Assembly: GCA_000711775.1 (NCBI GenBank)
Contig: ARYC01002685.1
Span: 1 to 64,000 of the forward strand
Source of the DNA: Oxytricha trifallax
Taxonomy: Eukaryota > Ciliophora > Spirotrichea > Sporadotrichida > Oxytrichidae
Direction of reading: 5' to 3'
Length of the DNA stretch: 64,000 bases
Below the pieces are notes generated by a model. It was given only the letters and a program-made list of their open reading frames with translations. It ran no database searches and was not told where the DNA came from. Shown one piece after another: positions 26,673-38,956 of the stretch. A program made the position numbers and the translations under genes. Position 1 is the first letter of the stretch; every line of letters begins with the position of its first letter.

Positions 26673-27458
26673 GTAAATTTTTGAATATTTGGCGAATTGT
26701 AGAAATCTAATACAGTAATATGTAAAACAATTTTATCATTATTAAAATAAATTAAGAAAACTAATATTAAATTTTATAAAAATGAGAGTGAACCTCTCCA
26801 AATACCTCCTCCATTTGACTGATTCTGCAATCCTTTCATCATTCATTGTCCAAAATATTTTCATATTTTTTGTTTAACGTTAACTTATTTTTATATTTAT
26901 GTAATTTTTAATGACCGGAGCCTTGTTAGAAATAAAATGGCTAAAAAATTTCGAGGAAGTCTCCGCTATATTTAATTAAATTTATATATATTTTAACTTA
27001 AGTTATTCATTAAAAAATTTCACAATTCTGATTAGCAACATACATAAATTACATGTCAATTGTCAAAATTAAATGACATGTAATTTATGTATGTTGCTAA
27101 TCAGAATTGTGAAATTTTTTAATGAATAACTTAAGTTAAAATATATATAAATTTAATTAAATATAGCGGAGACTTCCTCGAAATTTTTTAGCCATTTTAT
27201 TCTAACAAGGCTCCGGTCATTAAAAATTACATAAATATAAAAATAAGTTAACGTTAAACAAAAAATATGAAAATATTTTGGACAATGAATGATGAAAGGA
27301 TTGCAGAATCAGTCAAATGGAGGAGGTATTTGGAGAGGTTCACTCTCATTTTTATAAAATTTAATATTAGTTTTCTTAATTTATTATAATAATGATAAAA
27401 TTGTTTTACATATTACTGTATTAGATTTCTACAATTCGCCAAATATTCAAAAATTTAC
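26673..27458. mobile_element. Near-perfect palindrome inserted at TA inside the coding block
   Basis: GTAAATTTTTGAATATTTGG at the left returns as its reverse complement at the right; the two ~390-bp arms are almost identical and meet near 27065. TA flanks it at 26671-26672 and 27459-27460. Deleting the element with one TA joins ...TTG AAT TAA ATA..., which keeps a reading frame open on the right. No gene inside. A Tc1/mariner-type MITE or an IES would both fit. Confidence 0.9.
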
Positions 27459-27479
27459 TAAATATACCTTTAGCATATC

Positions 27480-30345
27480 GAGCTACAAGTCAATTTTTAT
27501 TTTGTAGAAATGAAAATAATTTGATGGAATATCTTTTAGAAGCAATTTAGATGAACACATGACTCTCACTCAAGTTGATTCTTTATCCTCTACAGTGAAT
27601 TTGGGTGAGCATTACGATTTAGACAATCGTGCCTTCTGGTCGGTTGTGTTTTGGTTTTCTCATAATCAAGACCAGACAACTAAAATGAAGTCAGAACGAA
27701 TACTTCCTTGCTTATTTTTACAAGTAGTAGATAGGATACAACTTCCAGCTCAAGTGAAACTGTTTTGCTAAGTGGGAGTAGTAAAACTCTTTACAACAGC
27801 AAAGTCATTGGAGCTTAATAATAAATTATCATTACATCCTTTAATTAACTTTAGGTACTATATAAATATTGGGGTTGTTAATAGGAACGCAGTTGGCAAT
27901 GTATCAAGTGCTTCAAAAGGTACGTAATTGCTTCAGGTTTTATGTGTGGCAGTAGGAGTGTTCTCATCTTTCACACCGTTTCTTTTTTAAATTTCACATT
28001 GGACAAGCAAGAGCCTTTTTCATAGTAATAAATTTTCAACAAATAAATCGAAATATTTATACGAAAGATTTCGCATTGATATATAATAGTCCAACTCTAA
28101 ATTAGCTTCAGTTAATTGAATAGTAAGAAATTTCTATAGCTGATTATTAAAATAGTACCCAAATTAAGTTGTAAACAAACGCGATATTGTACAATAGGAT
28201 AAACATGGACTATATAATTTGGATAAATAAAACAGTAAATAACTACTATGAGCAGTATTTCTCACCATCCCGAGGAAAAGCTGTTTCTGGGATTTCGATC
28301 CTTATTCTCCAAGACTTTGCAACGGATCTTCATAAAGTTTAATTAAAAATTGATAATATGCTTGATTGTGCAGCTATGATTAATTTTCAATAGAACAGCC
28401 TCAAATTAATTCTTGAAAATCATTTATGATACTTATTTTATACGAGATCCTAATAACTACTTCCTTTCTAATAGAGCTTTCTTTAACTATTACATTTTGG
28501 GCTAAGAAATAGTTTGTTAAGACTAACGTAACAAACGCAACAATATTTAGGTTCAATACAGAGTAAGATTTCATAATAATGAGTGGAATGAAATATGAAT
28601 ATGAAGTGAGTTGGAGCAGTTAATCAGTTTGCTATGGAAATGCAAACATCTATCTAAGGAAGAGAATTGATGGTACAACACCTTTTTAATTTACGCTTAA
28701 TGACGAATAAAAAGATACGAACAGATGCAACAATGAGTAGTGCTTCTACTTCTTTACAAAAGGGTCGAGTGGAGGGACTAATATGTTTTATGCAGGAAAA
28801 ATACAAAATTATACGGTCATGTGACATTTAACTACACGAATTTTTAACTGGATGGTTTATTCCAAATTGAAAACCTAGAATACACTTATGATGGATCAAC
28901 TTACAGTGCTACATAGTTAACATAGAATTTGGCTTTAAGAGATTCAAGATTTTAGCTCAATTTATGGTAGCACATTAACTAATATTATGTAAATATACAT
29001 AAGATGGTATTTGCAGTATGTATTATCATGTCTTTTTGCACTTAGCTCTTAACTTTATTTCCCCTTCAACCAAGAGAATTTATGACACTTTAAACGTAAA
29101 TTTCTTTTTACTAATTTGAGACTTTATTATCTGTATTCTCCAGCAAAATTAATGTTTGATACAACTACAACATTACACGTAATGGATAATTGTAAGTTTC
29201 AATCTGAATGTTAAAGTATTTATTTTGGCTGCATGGGATTATGCAACTTCACTTCCACATTAGAGCAGTAAAATTATGCCAATTACAATTAATAGTGTAA
29301 TAAACAAGTGGGCATTAGCTAGTAGTATTCACAAGAGATACTTATGGATATAGTAAATTTTCGTAGCTATCCAACAATTATATTTAGATTACGTTTATGT
29401 TTAAGGTTCAACTTTTTTAAAATGCTTTCCCATTGTTGAAATGAGCTAAAAGAGTAGGATAATATCGATAAACAGAGGATCAACTACTTATTCAACCCAG
29501 CCTGATTATACAACTCATGGAATTATTTCACTCGAATCTAAACCTCCTTTTTTTATAGTTATTATTGGAAAGGTTTTTTCCGTGACAGCCTCACTCCCAC
29601 AAATTTGTAGCCAGTTTCAGCTATTACCTCAACCATCACATCTCTCAAGTACTCTTATATTGACAATTTTCGATTGTGACATAGATTAATGGGAGAAGAT
29701 ATGATTTAGCACTTTATGGATAAGAAAGTTGACCCAACTAAATGGTAACTACTTATAGTTTATTACTTCCTTATTTATCAACATCATTAACTCTAACAAA
29801 CTTAGAAATATGATATGAAACTTCTAGAATGCAAAACTTCACTGTTTCCTTTGATGTCTAAGGATTAAGGGTTAACTAATGTAAATCTTGAAATCAGCTA
29901 TTACGCTATTGCAGCTACTAAAAATTACAGCATTGAATTCTGAATGCTCATATATGATAGTAACAATGCTGGGAGTATAATATAATTTCCATATATTTAA
30001 ATAATAACTTTCTCAAAACCAATAACAAACTAGTTTTAATTAAATGTTGGAGCAACATAAGTTTCTCTATTCTCTAGGACAGATATTACTAATAGTGAGC
30101 GATGGCATCAATACAATTTTTAGATTGATACAGTAACATCAGTTTCTTCGTATTTAATGTGCTTATTCGACAAAACAGCAATGAATCTTACAGCAGGTGA
30201 ATATCTCTACAGTACTATTAGGCTGAGCACGAATCTCGAATTAGAATTGATTTATCTTTAAAACGCGCAAAGATTTGAGCAAAGTGAGCTATTTTATAAT
30301 TCTTGCTTATAAACCCCAAAACCCCATTGTGTTAAAATGGGATGA
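27480..30345 (+). pseudogene. Large surface-type protein, second block, several frameshifts
   Basis: Protein-like segments follow each other in changing frames: 27559-27771 (AFWSVVFWFSHNQDQTT, like the start of a LamG/concanavalin-like strand), 27757-28428 (IYTKDFALIYNSPTLNQLQL onward), 28590-28812 (YEYEVSWSSQSVCYGNANIY), 28813-29150 (LEYTYDGSTYSATQLTQNLA), 29156-29440 and 29890-30345 (SERWHQYNFQIDTVTSVSSY). In-frame TGA occurs at LEI-TGA-YETS and IEF-TGA-MLIYD. The repeated style of the segments suggests several LamG-like or related beta-rich domains. Frame changes near 28425 and 28595 are one-base shifts near short A-runs. Whether this is a decayed gene or an error-bearing intact one cannot be settled here. 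Confidence 0.5.
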
Positions 30346-32349
30346 AAATCGAGCATATCAATAATTAATTAAAAGCTAACTTAATAATTAAATTGAATAG
30401 TATATAAAAGTCTAACAAATTTAACAATTAACTAAAGTTATCATAAAAAATTGTGATGAAGTTAACCTTTTTGTAAATGTGTATAAGACTTACTCTACTT
30501 CATTAGCATTGTTAGAAATTAATTTTTTCAAAAATTATTTATTTTTATCTGATGACTCTCATGCCACAGTTTATTGAATTGATTATATTAAGATATATAT
30601 TCTTAATAAACAAAATGTAAGTTCGTTCATATATTAAAGGTCTTATCGTACATTTAATGTGTATACCTAAAAAATTTTCTTAAAAACTCTAACAAACTCT
30701 AACGAAAATAACTTTCATAACAATTTATATCTCCTATTTTATTAATATTTTTGTTTCTGAAATTCAATTAACTATTCAACTCTAAAATTTATATAAACAA
30801 ATAACTTCAATATTTTAACTTTCGAAATGTAAGAAAATTAAATCTTAATTAACTTCTAGAGTTAGTTAGAGGATTTTTAAAGTCAGAATTACTAATATTT
30901 ACTCAGAATTTCTAAATTGCAGAATAATTTACACTTTTCTGAGAAAAATTATTTTGACTTAGAATAATCTTATTTATATCCATTATACATGACCTCATTA
31001 GGTATTTTAGATTCAATTAGTTTTGAATTATTAAATGAAAAAAGTTATTTGTAATTTATATTAAGATAGGACTTTGAAAGAAGTCTAAAACTAATAATTA
31101 TAAAAATAAGCTTTGTTAATTTTTTTTATTGATAGTATTAACCTAGAAACCAGGTTTAATTAATTAAACATTAAAGAATAAGCAATCTTAATTTATAAAT
31201 TGCTTTCGTTTATTATCAAATAATTACTTTTAATTAGTAGGATAAATAATTTAATGATAAACCAAATAAAATTTAATGAAAATTAAATATTATATAAAAG
31301 ATTAATTTTGTATAAAAATGAAATATATTAAGTCTTGAATTGTAAAATTTAAAATTGCTTTCTCATTAAAAGATTTACAAATAAACTATTTTTTTCTAGT
31401 TATTGAATTACATAGATGATTATAAGAAAATAATTTCACAATTAAATATGTGGCTAATGAAAACTTTGTAAAATTTATTCTCAAAATTATGAAAATGTAT
31501 ATTTCATCTATTTAGTTGTCTTAAAGGGTTAATTTATAAACTTAGATAAAGAATTTTATTTTCATTAAACGGGAAAAAAATCACCGCCTACTGGTGATAA
31601 AATCCCCTTAAAAAAATTTTCTGATAAATTTCAGTATTTTACAATGTAAATAAGCAAATAAATATATAGACCTAGTTAGCAAGCAATTAAGAAAGGTCTT
31701 GTTTCCTTATAAAATTCTTAGAAATTGATAAATTGAAGTTTTATGAGTTCAATAGTTAATTTAATAATTACATCAACATAAATTTAATTAAAGTTGAATT
31801 TCAAAATAAAATGTTAGATAATGTTAGAGTTTGTTAGAGTTTAATTTCATATTACTTTGAAATGATTTATCTTCCTAATTCTAATATACTATTATTTTAA
31901 TAATTTAAAATGTTAGATTATGTTAGACTTTGTTAGAGTTTGTAAGAGTTTTAATTTAACTTACAATAGACTTTAATTTACCACACAATGATTATTACAC
32001 TCAAAAATAAATATAAGATAACTTTAATGAAAATAAAAACAAGCTATAAAGAACTACAATATTAAAAATTCTAAATATTCTGAAAATAGATTTTTTTTAA
32101 TAAAAAATGATATCAAATATGATCAAAGTTGTGCACATTCGAAAAATTAGTTGATAATAAAATGGATGAAGAAAATACATAAGATGAATCGATAAAATAC
32201 AAAAATACTTTTTTGATTGTTCATAGTCAATTTAGTAAAATTGATTTAAAGTTGTAAACTTCAAACGAGTATCCTCATGAAGAGGTTTATAACCCTTGAT
32301 TCTTCATTTTAAGACTTTTGAGGTCATTAAAAGAGGTTCAAGGAAATTC
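30346..32349. other. AT-rich insert region with TTTGTTAGAGTT repeats
   Basis: No coding pattern. ACTCTAACAAACTCTAAC lies at about 30691 and its complement-type motif GTTAGAGTTTGTTAGAG recurs at 31816-31960, so the region has weakly inverted ends and may itself be an inserted element within the large gene. The limits are not clear. CCCCAAAACCCC at 30314-30325 lies within the preceding coding reading. Confidence 0.4.
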
Positions 32350-33367
32350 ATGAGTGTTCCGGCCGAAACCCCCACCCCACCCCACACCCCATCCCCCACC
32401 CCACCCTATACATGGACCATCCCCCACACCACCCCACCCCACCCCATAAAATACCCATTTCATATGAAAAAAGTTATCCCTAGAGTCTCAATCGACTTCC
32501 TTCTTGACTTCTCGAACACATGATAATTATATATTATATAAAAATGTCTAAATTTTTTATAAATAACATTTTTATGCTATTTACTATTATTTTTCATAAT
32601 TTTTAATTTTTTTAATAAATTAGTTTTCATTTGGCAAATGTATTTTTAGACATACTTTTCATTTTAAATGATTTGTATAGATTTTTATACTATATACTCT
32701 TAAATATAATAATAAAAAATTTTATGGACTTTATTAAAATATATAAATTTTAATTTAATTTTTTTTTATTCCTTAAATCAACATTATTCGACATATATCC
32801 AAAAAATAGTCTTAACAATTTTTCATTTTTTTATTTTTTATTATAAATCGATAAACAGTTTAATATAAATAAATAATAAAAAATGAAAAATTGTTAAGAC
32901 TATTTTTTGTATATATGTCGAATAATGTTGATATAAGAAATAAAAAAAAATTAAATTAAAATTTATATATTTTAATAAAGTCCATAAAATTTTTTATTAT
33001 TATATTTAAGAGTAATATAGTATAAAAATCTATACAAATCATTTAAAATGAAAAGTATGTCTAAAAATACATTTGCCAAATGAAAACTAATTTATTAAAA
33101 AAATTAAAAATTATGAAAAATAATAGTAAATAGCATAAAAATGTTATTTATAAAAAATTTAGACATTTTTATATAATATATAATTATCATGTGTTCGAGA
33201 AGTCAAGAAGGAAGTCGATTGAGACTCTAGGGATAACTTTTTTCATATGAAATGGGTATTTTATGGGGGTGGGGTGGGGGGTGGGTGGGGCGATATGGGG
33301 TCCATGTATAGGGTGGGTTGGGGTGCGGGTGGGGTGGTGGTCGGTGGGGTTGTCGGTCGAACACATG
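32350..33367. mobile_element. Palindromic element with C-rich/G-rich arms
   Basis: The arms are reverse complements over ~500 bp, meeting near 32860. Each arm starts with a C-rich tract made of CCCCA/CCCCCA/ACCCC units (32369-32446; complementary GGGGT tract 33262-33352) followed by ATAAAATACCCATTTCATATG. The two C-rich tracts have diverged in repeat number while the rest is nearly identical. The ORFs that run through these tracts are side effects of the repeat. No transposase gene. The G-rich strand could form G-quadruplexes. Confidence 0.85.
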
Positions 33368-33424
33368 AGGATGGAATTGGAATTAAGCAAATCCACTAAA
33401 TTTGGGCTCCTGAACAATAGTGTG

Positions 33425-34530
33425 ACAGCGGAACAGTAGATATATAGTCATTTTCAAAAGTTATAGGGGGGTCAATTTGTCAATTTTTGCCATTTTTCAA
33501 AATCTGTCCTGGACCAAACTCTTCCCCACCAACAGGCTGCGGCGAATGCATAATTCCCAAAAACACCTGAATATAATGATTCTGGTCATTTTTACCTCTA
33601 TCTGGTTAAAAAACATTACAACTATATGTCCAGATTAATCTTGTGGTTAGTTGGAATTAATAGTGTAAAAATTTGGAAACCTCTGATTAAATATAACAGT
33701 TTTGCTTAAATTCTGAAGGGTTCCTATTTTGTCACAAATTCACTTACCATGTTGGGATTCTGAAATTAGATGAAGGATTCAGAACACTTACTTGGTATGA
33801 ATTATATAATGTTAGATCTAGAAATGAAATATGTAGAAAAGTCAATCAGCAAGTATTACTTGTCTGGACATAAATGCATTTATTTAATCTTAATGTTGGT
33901 ACTTAGACAAAATGCTATACTTGGCTTTTATTATGACTCTATAAAAGAATAAATGCTTTCTAAAAGACCCTTTAATTATTTCTTTAGAATTTCAATAATA
34001 AACATTGAATAACCCAGTATTAGATTTTTCAAGCTGCACTTTCATGAAGGATTGGACTTTAGAATTTTTCTTCAGGTGGGAATATTACTATATGATTATA
34101 AGCCCAAAGTAAGAAATTGAGGTTCTATTAATTGATCCTACTTGTACAGCTCTGGGGACAAAACTTAAACAGAAAGACTCTTCAACAAATACAATTTTAT
34201 ATATGGTTTAATAATTTTAAGACTCTGTTCGTACAACTACTTTGAATAGCGCTAGCAGTTGTAGTTATAGGCCAAACACTTAGTATATTTATAGTACTGC
34301 AAATTCTTAGCTTAGCAGTAAATTTACATTGTACAGAGAAAACACTTGCTCTATATCAGATAACAATTCCATTGAAAAATTTGCATCTTGTCCTATTTTA
34401 ATTGGCAAGGGTTCATGTACTAAAAACAATGTCGGATTTTTCTTTAAAGAAAGCAGAATATGGAACGCTGCTCTAACTTAAGAATAGTATCTAGTATACT
34501 AAAGAATGTAGTAAGTTTTTTATCAAATTA
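33425..34530 (+). CDS. Large surface-type protein, block with LamG-like end (partial)
   Basis: After the G-rich palindrome, protein-like sequence resumes: CGECIIPKNT at about 33540, then Cys-containing TSDQIQQFCLNSEGFLFCHK (33680-33740). From 34221 to about 34500 one frame reads SASSCSYRPNTQYIYS and ends NVGFFFKESRIWNAALTQEQ. The last motif matches the closing strand of LamG/concanavalin-like (Laminin_G_3) domains, which typically end in a G-x-I-D-E-V-R-I-W-N-x-A-L-like stretch. TAA/TAG are read as Gln and RN-TGA-GSIN-TGA-SYLY suggests Trp. At least one frameshift separates the first half from the LamG part. Probably a secreted or surface binding protein. Confidence 0.5.
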
Positions 34531-34979
34531 AAAAGAAAATGTATAGATCTCATTCTTGAAAGAAACTTAACTTGACGGAATAAATAAAATTAGACGACAA
34601 GAGAGTTTTAATTACGTTTTAGAAAATGAGATGTCTAATTTTTGCAATTTTTTATGTCACTTACAACGAAGAATACAGAAATAAAGGTGGAATAGTAATG
34701 TAATTTTACAGTAGTAATTGTTATCGTGAGTATTTAAATTTATGGTAGCTGTTATAAAATCCAACTTTATGTTTTATTTATGCTAAATCCTTTAATATTA
34801 AGTTTGGGCTGAATAATAGATGAGTCTGCAAAAATATGCATTTTTTTAAAAAAAGACTTGATTTCAATAATGACAAACAAGTACAATTTCAATGTCTTTT
34901 CATTTACCATAAGTTTCCATTTGGATAGTGACTTTGCTAGCACAACAGGGTTAATTTTAACTCTAATCATATTAATAGA

Positions 34980-35650
34980 AAACCTCTTTTCTACGTCATA
35001 TATCGATGAGGACTATTTCTTATTTTAGTTCGATCTTTACTCAGGAAGCAATGGGTTTGCTTATGTTCATAACAAGGCTGAATATCAATATACAATAAAT
35101 TTTAGCCTCATGAGTAAAAAATTGAATTTATTGTGGGAGCAACTCTTGAGAGTACACTAACTGATATTCTAATGAGTGAGTATAAGTTGCCTGGAAAAAT
35201 AAGGATTGGTTGTAATTCAGGATAAAATCAAGATTTGAACAAAAAGTGTCTTACTATGTATTATCCTGCAGTACCTTTTTCGAATATAAAAATCAAATTA
35301 GTTGGTATAAGTTTAGAATTAAATTACAACATTTTATGGGAAATCGCATAAACTCCATCATACTGTGCCATTCGACTTTCAAATACTTTATCATTCATAT
35401 TACGAAATCAGGGATCAATTTAGAGAAATGGTGACAGATGGGAAAACTGAGTGGACAGCCACCAATATAAGTAATTCAACAGTTTCTATATCTGCATTTT
35501 AATATGGGAATTGCCCTGCTGGAATGTATAAGCACTTCATATCAGGGGCTTGGGTATTTATGTAAGCTTATATCAAATTTGCTTTAAAAACTGTTATTTA
35601 TAGACAAGGGAGTATTAAATATTCAGTCAAAATAGAAAATAAATAGTAAA
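34980..35650 (+). pseudogene. Large surface-type protein, block 4, frameshifted
   Basis: Segments SGSNGFAYVHNKAEYQYTIN (35041-35100), EFIVGATLESTLTDILMSEY (35125-35184) and, in another frame, SYYEIRDQFREMVTDGKTEW (35394-35453) followed by NCPAGMYKHF are all protein-like. The first shift coincides with the A-run at 35115-35120, where one extra A would keep the frame. NCPAGMY resembles the Cys-Pro-x-Gly-x-Tyr start of TNFR/GCC2-type Cys-rich repeats. The block ends in AT-rich DNA near 35650. Confidence 0.45.
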
Positions 35651-35659
35651 TTAAATAAT

Positions 35660-36290
35660 TCTTAATATACAAATAAATTATAAATAAATCATTTTCGTAA
35701 AATTATTATAATTATTTTTAATAAAATTTACTTGATTTATATTTAATTATATTTATTATGGGCGCAAGTAGTAAATATTATATTTTTACTACTTGCGCCC
35801 ATTTTTATTATATTTATTGTTTAAAATACTGATTAAAATCAAATATATTAAGATTTTCTTTTATTTATCAAATTACTTTTCTAATCAAATGAAATGTAAT
35901 TTATTCACTGTTTTTATGTTTATTATTTAATTTATTTTATACATTGAAATTTAAAAATTTTAAAGATTTTATGCTTTTATTAGAAAATTATTTTTAAATT
36001 ATTCATGCTTTTTCTTAAAAATAAATGAAACTTATCATTGATTAAAATTAAACTTCATTTCTATTATTTGAAATTAATAAACAAACTGAAAGATAAAAAT
36101 TTGAAATATAAATATATATAATGAGCTCAAGTAGCAAAAATAAATAAATATAAATAATTTAATTCACAATTATATATAATTTTATTTTTAATCAAGCTAA
36201 TTCCTAATAAATATTTTATAAAAAATTCAAGTTATATATATTATAGATTTCTTTAAATTTAAGCATTATTATATTCACGATTTAATCACT
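35660..36290 (+). repeat. Dispersed AT-rich repeat, copy 1, with a strong hairpin
   Basis: Shares segments in order with 41470-42100. At 35759-35805 ATGGGCGCAAGTAGTAAA and its exact complement form an 18-bp stem with a short AT loop; a third, imperfect copy (GAGCTCAAGTAGCAAAA) follows at 36123. The repeat lies between coding blocks and may be another inserted sequence. No gene. Confidence 0.6.
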
Positions 36291-36329
36291 ATTTTGACTG
36301 ATTAAAGTAAATTTCATTCAATCTACTTC

Positions 36330-37865
36330 TAAATTTTCGAACATCAAATTCAGAAATAAATTTACTCTGCCATTCTGAATATAATTTGTGAGTTTGGAAA
36401 GTTGGGTATAAGCTTTCTTAGACTTACAGACATTAATTCGATTTGATTTATCAACTTCTAAGTCTCTGCATGTAAAGACCACTAAAGCTACAGGATCATA
36501 CTCTTAGACTACATCAAACTTAAACACATTTTCGACAATGAATCAGTTGTATGGTCTCTTTGCTACACATGATATAAATGGGAATTTGAAGATTTACCTG
36601 ACATAATCAGCTCCAACTACTTCGCTAGCCTCTCCTACTACTATTAATTAACTCCTATAACTGATTTTTTATAAAATTAGTTATGATGGCATGTTGACTA
36701 AATTAAAATTTGCAGACATTTCAAAAATGTGTCATTGGATTAAAATCAAGAATATTTATGGTATTGCTAATCTCAAGTAAAGTGAGATTTAGTCATATTT
36801 TTATAGATAGATTAGCAAGCTTTATTAAAGAAATCTTTACTATTTCCTTACAAACTAAATGAAGACTAAAGTGTAACTTTCAATAATTCATCTATGTACT
36901 AATATCATATAGTAATAGGCTCTACTACTTAAGCTACTTCTTCAACAGATTATTGTATATTTTGGGATATGAGTAGGGATTTTATATTTGTAAATGCAGA
37001 AGTCTCTACTACAGACTACTTAAGCTACTTTTCCAGAGATATAGGTTTATTTTGTTTAAAAGTACTTTCATAAAATCTAAGACTGTTGGATTTAACATCT
37101 ATTACCTAAGAATATAGCGTTGGAGTTTTGTCTGTACTTCACATCATTTAATAACTTAGCTACTATTTTTACAATAATTGGCAATTCTTAAACTAATTTG
37201 ATATCAAGCCCTACAAAATCAGTTTTGTTTGAACCTAAACTTGGTGGTACTAATTTCGCTTTATCTTATTGATGGTTACGAACTTAACAAATGAAAATTG
37301 TTTCATTGAAGGAAATTTAATTATCTACAATTAAGCTTATATTTGTGCAGATATGTGCATTAGTCACTGTTAAAAAACTCTATCGTCCATCATCATCAAT
37401 TTCCACACCTCTTATATTTTATATTGGAGGAGCATCATGATTACTATTCATTGGGCATTTATAAAACCTAAAATTATATTCAACAAATCATGCAATATTC
37501 AAAGCACATGCTTCTTTTCGAAGAAAGCCTTCCTTTTCTTACGAATTTAACTACATTGTGGCATATTATGACTAATGTAATCAAATGGAGATACAGTATT
37601 AGAGTATGTGAGTGGGAACAGCGTAATGATTGGAACATTAAAATTTATTATGCTTCCTGATAAAGTTGAAACTATTTAGGACACTAAATACTCAAGCAGA
37701 GGCTATTTCCAAGGTAAAATAAACAAGATTATAAATATTATTCCTTTTAGAAGAGGAGAAATTCTTAGAGCTTACTGGAGATTTGAAATAAAATTAGAAA
37801 CTTAATACACAGGCTTGCTCATCTTTGTCTATGTGAAAATATCTGAAGACATCAAACATTTTTGA
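36330..37865 (+). CDS. Large surface-type protein, LamG-like block (partial, frameshifted)
   Basis: 36385-36650 reads FVSLESWVQAFLDLQTLIRF and then LYGLFATHDINGNLKIYLT. The first resembles the F-T-L-E-A-W-V opening strand, and the second the central G-x-L-x-I-Y strand, of LamG/concanavalin-like domains. 37590-37864 reads GDTVLEYVSGNSVMIGTLKF and then SSRGYFQGKINKI, a typical near-terminal LamG motif, up to a TGA at 37862. Between them the frame is unclear. These domains usually bind glycans or proteins outside the cell; a surface role here is inference. TAA/TAG are read as Gln throughout. Confidence 0.55.
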
Positions 37866-38049
37866 GGTTCATTTTGAAGATAGATATAGGGTAAGTATTA
37901 ACAGAAATTTATAATTTAAAATTTGAATAAGTGAAATGGTCTGCCTTTATTTAAGGAAGTTTAAATTATTAATACTGGCTCTGATGTTTTGTGTAAATTG
38001 AAGGAAGTCAGCACTAAATAATTGGAAAAGTGGATATTTATGTCTTACA

Positions 38050-38956
38050 AAATATGTGATATAGCAGGGACAACTATGATAAGCGCAATTTAAATGGACT
38101 CTACAAATACAGCAGTCTCAATCAAAAAGATTCTTTTACATTTTTATTCCTAAACGAAACAACCTCTATGACCCTAAAATTACTTCCACAAGCAATTCAT
38201 CTCTATAAACAGTTGTTAATCTGTAAGAACTAAAATTTTAAAGTAATTTCATGAGTAATTAATGGCTGGAATAAGTTGCTTTTATGTAAGTTTAAAAGAT
38301 TAATTTGTAATTATAATGTTTATAGACCGAGGTAAGATGATCATACAATGCTGAAGTTATACTATAGATAGGTCTGGAGAGTACCTGTATAACTATGAAA
38401 CATATGCTCAAAGTGATGACTATTTATACTAACCAACTAGCATTAAATGGGTTTGCTGGATAGATATAACTGATTCACTGATTCAACTACTGAAGATTAA
38501 ATGTTTTTCTGTTAAGACTAAGGGTCAAAAAGAAAAATAGCAAACATTGAGAATGTAATCATTTAAATTTATGATGTTTATAATATAATAGAGTATACAT
38601 GCGATTCAAGTTGTGAATTTTTTCTTAGGAATATACAGGTTTAGCTTCAACTGATTGTTTTACTGTTCCTTTTGACAGTGTAATTCTCAACAGCACAGAT
38701 GAATACAACCTAGACTGCCAAATCTATTGTGATGAGTATAAAGTTCCATTCATTTACAGTCTTGGTAAATGCACCTCCTGTGAAGACTCCTTTTGGATGC
38801 TTAACGTAACAAAATAATGCTACGTGACTTGTCCAGGTGAATACTTTGAGTTTATAGACACATCAATAGGAGAGAACTACTGTGTGAAGTGTGACAATTT
38901 GAACTGCACCTGCTATTCAACCTGCATTTACCCATGCACTGGGTGTGTTGATTTGA
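38050..38956 (+). CDS. Cys-rich furin-like block of the surface protein (partial)
   Basis: The cleanest part is 38642-38956, about 105 codons without a shift. It has a dense spacing of cysteines (CQIYCDEY, GKCTSCEDSFW, QCYVTCPGEYFEF, YCVKCDNLNCTCYSTC, YPCTGCVDL), typical of furin-like/growth-factor-receptor Cys-rich repeats, which are common in large ciliate surface proteins. TAA is Gln in VTK-Q-CYV. Codon use here is less AT-biased than in the surroundings, which also supports real coding. Upstream, 38060-38260 and 38320-38560 are protein-like in other frames, with IIQC-TGA-SYTID as another possible Trp. The block runs directly into the IES-like segment at 38957. Confidence 0.7.

Noticed and set aside
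30314..30325. CCCCAAAACCCC, the telomere-like motif of some spirotrich ciliates and TBE elements
   Set aside because: It occurs once, is only 12 bp, and lies within a protein-like reading; no neighbouring repeat or element end.
32296..33417. ORFs with Pro/Thr/His-rich sequence at 32296-32523 and 33187-33417
   Set aside because: They are translations of the CCCCA/GGGGT tracts of a palindromic element and are mirror copies of each other.
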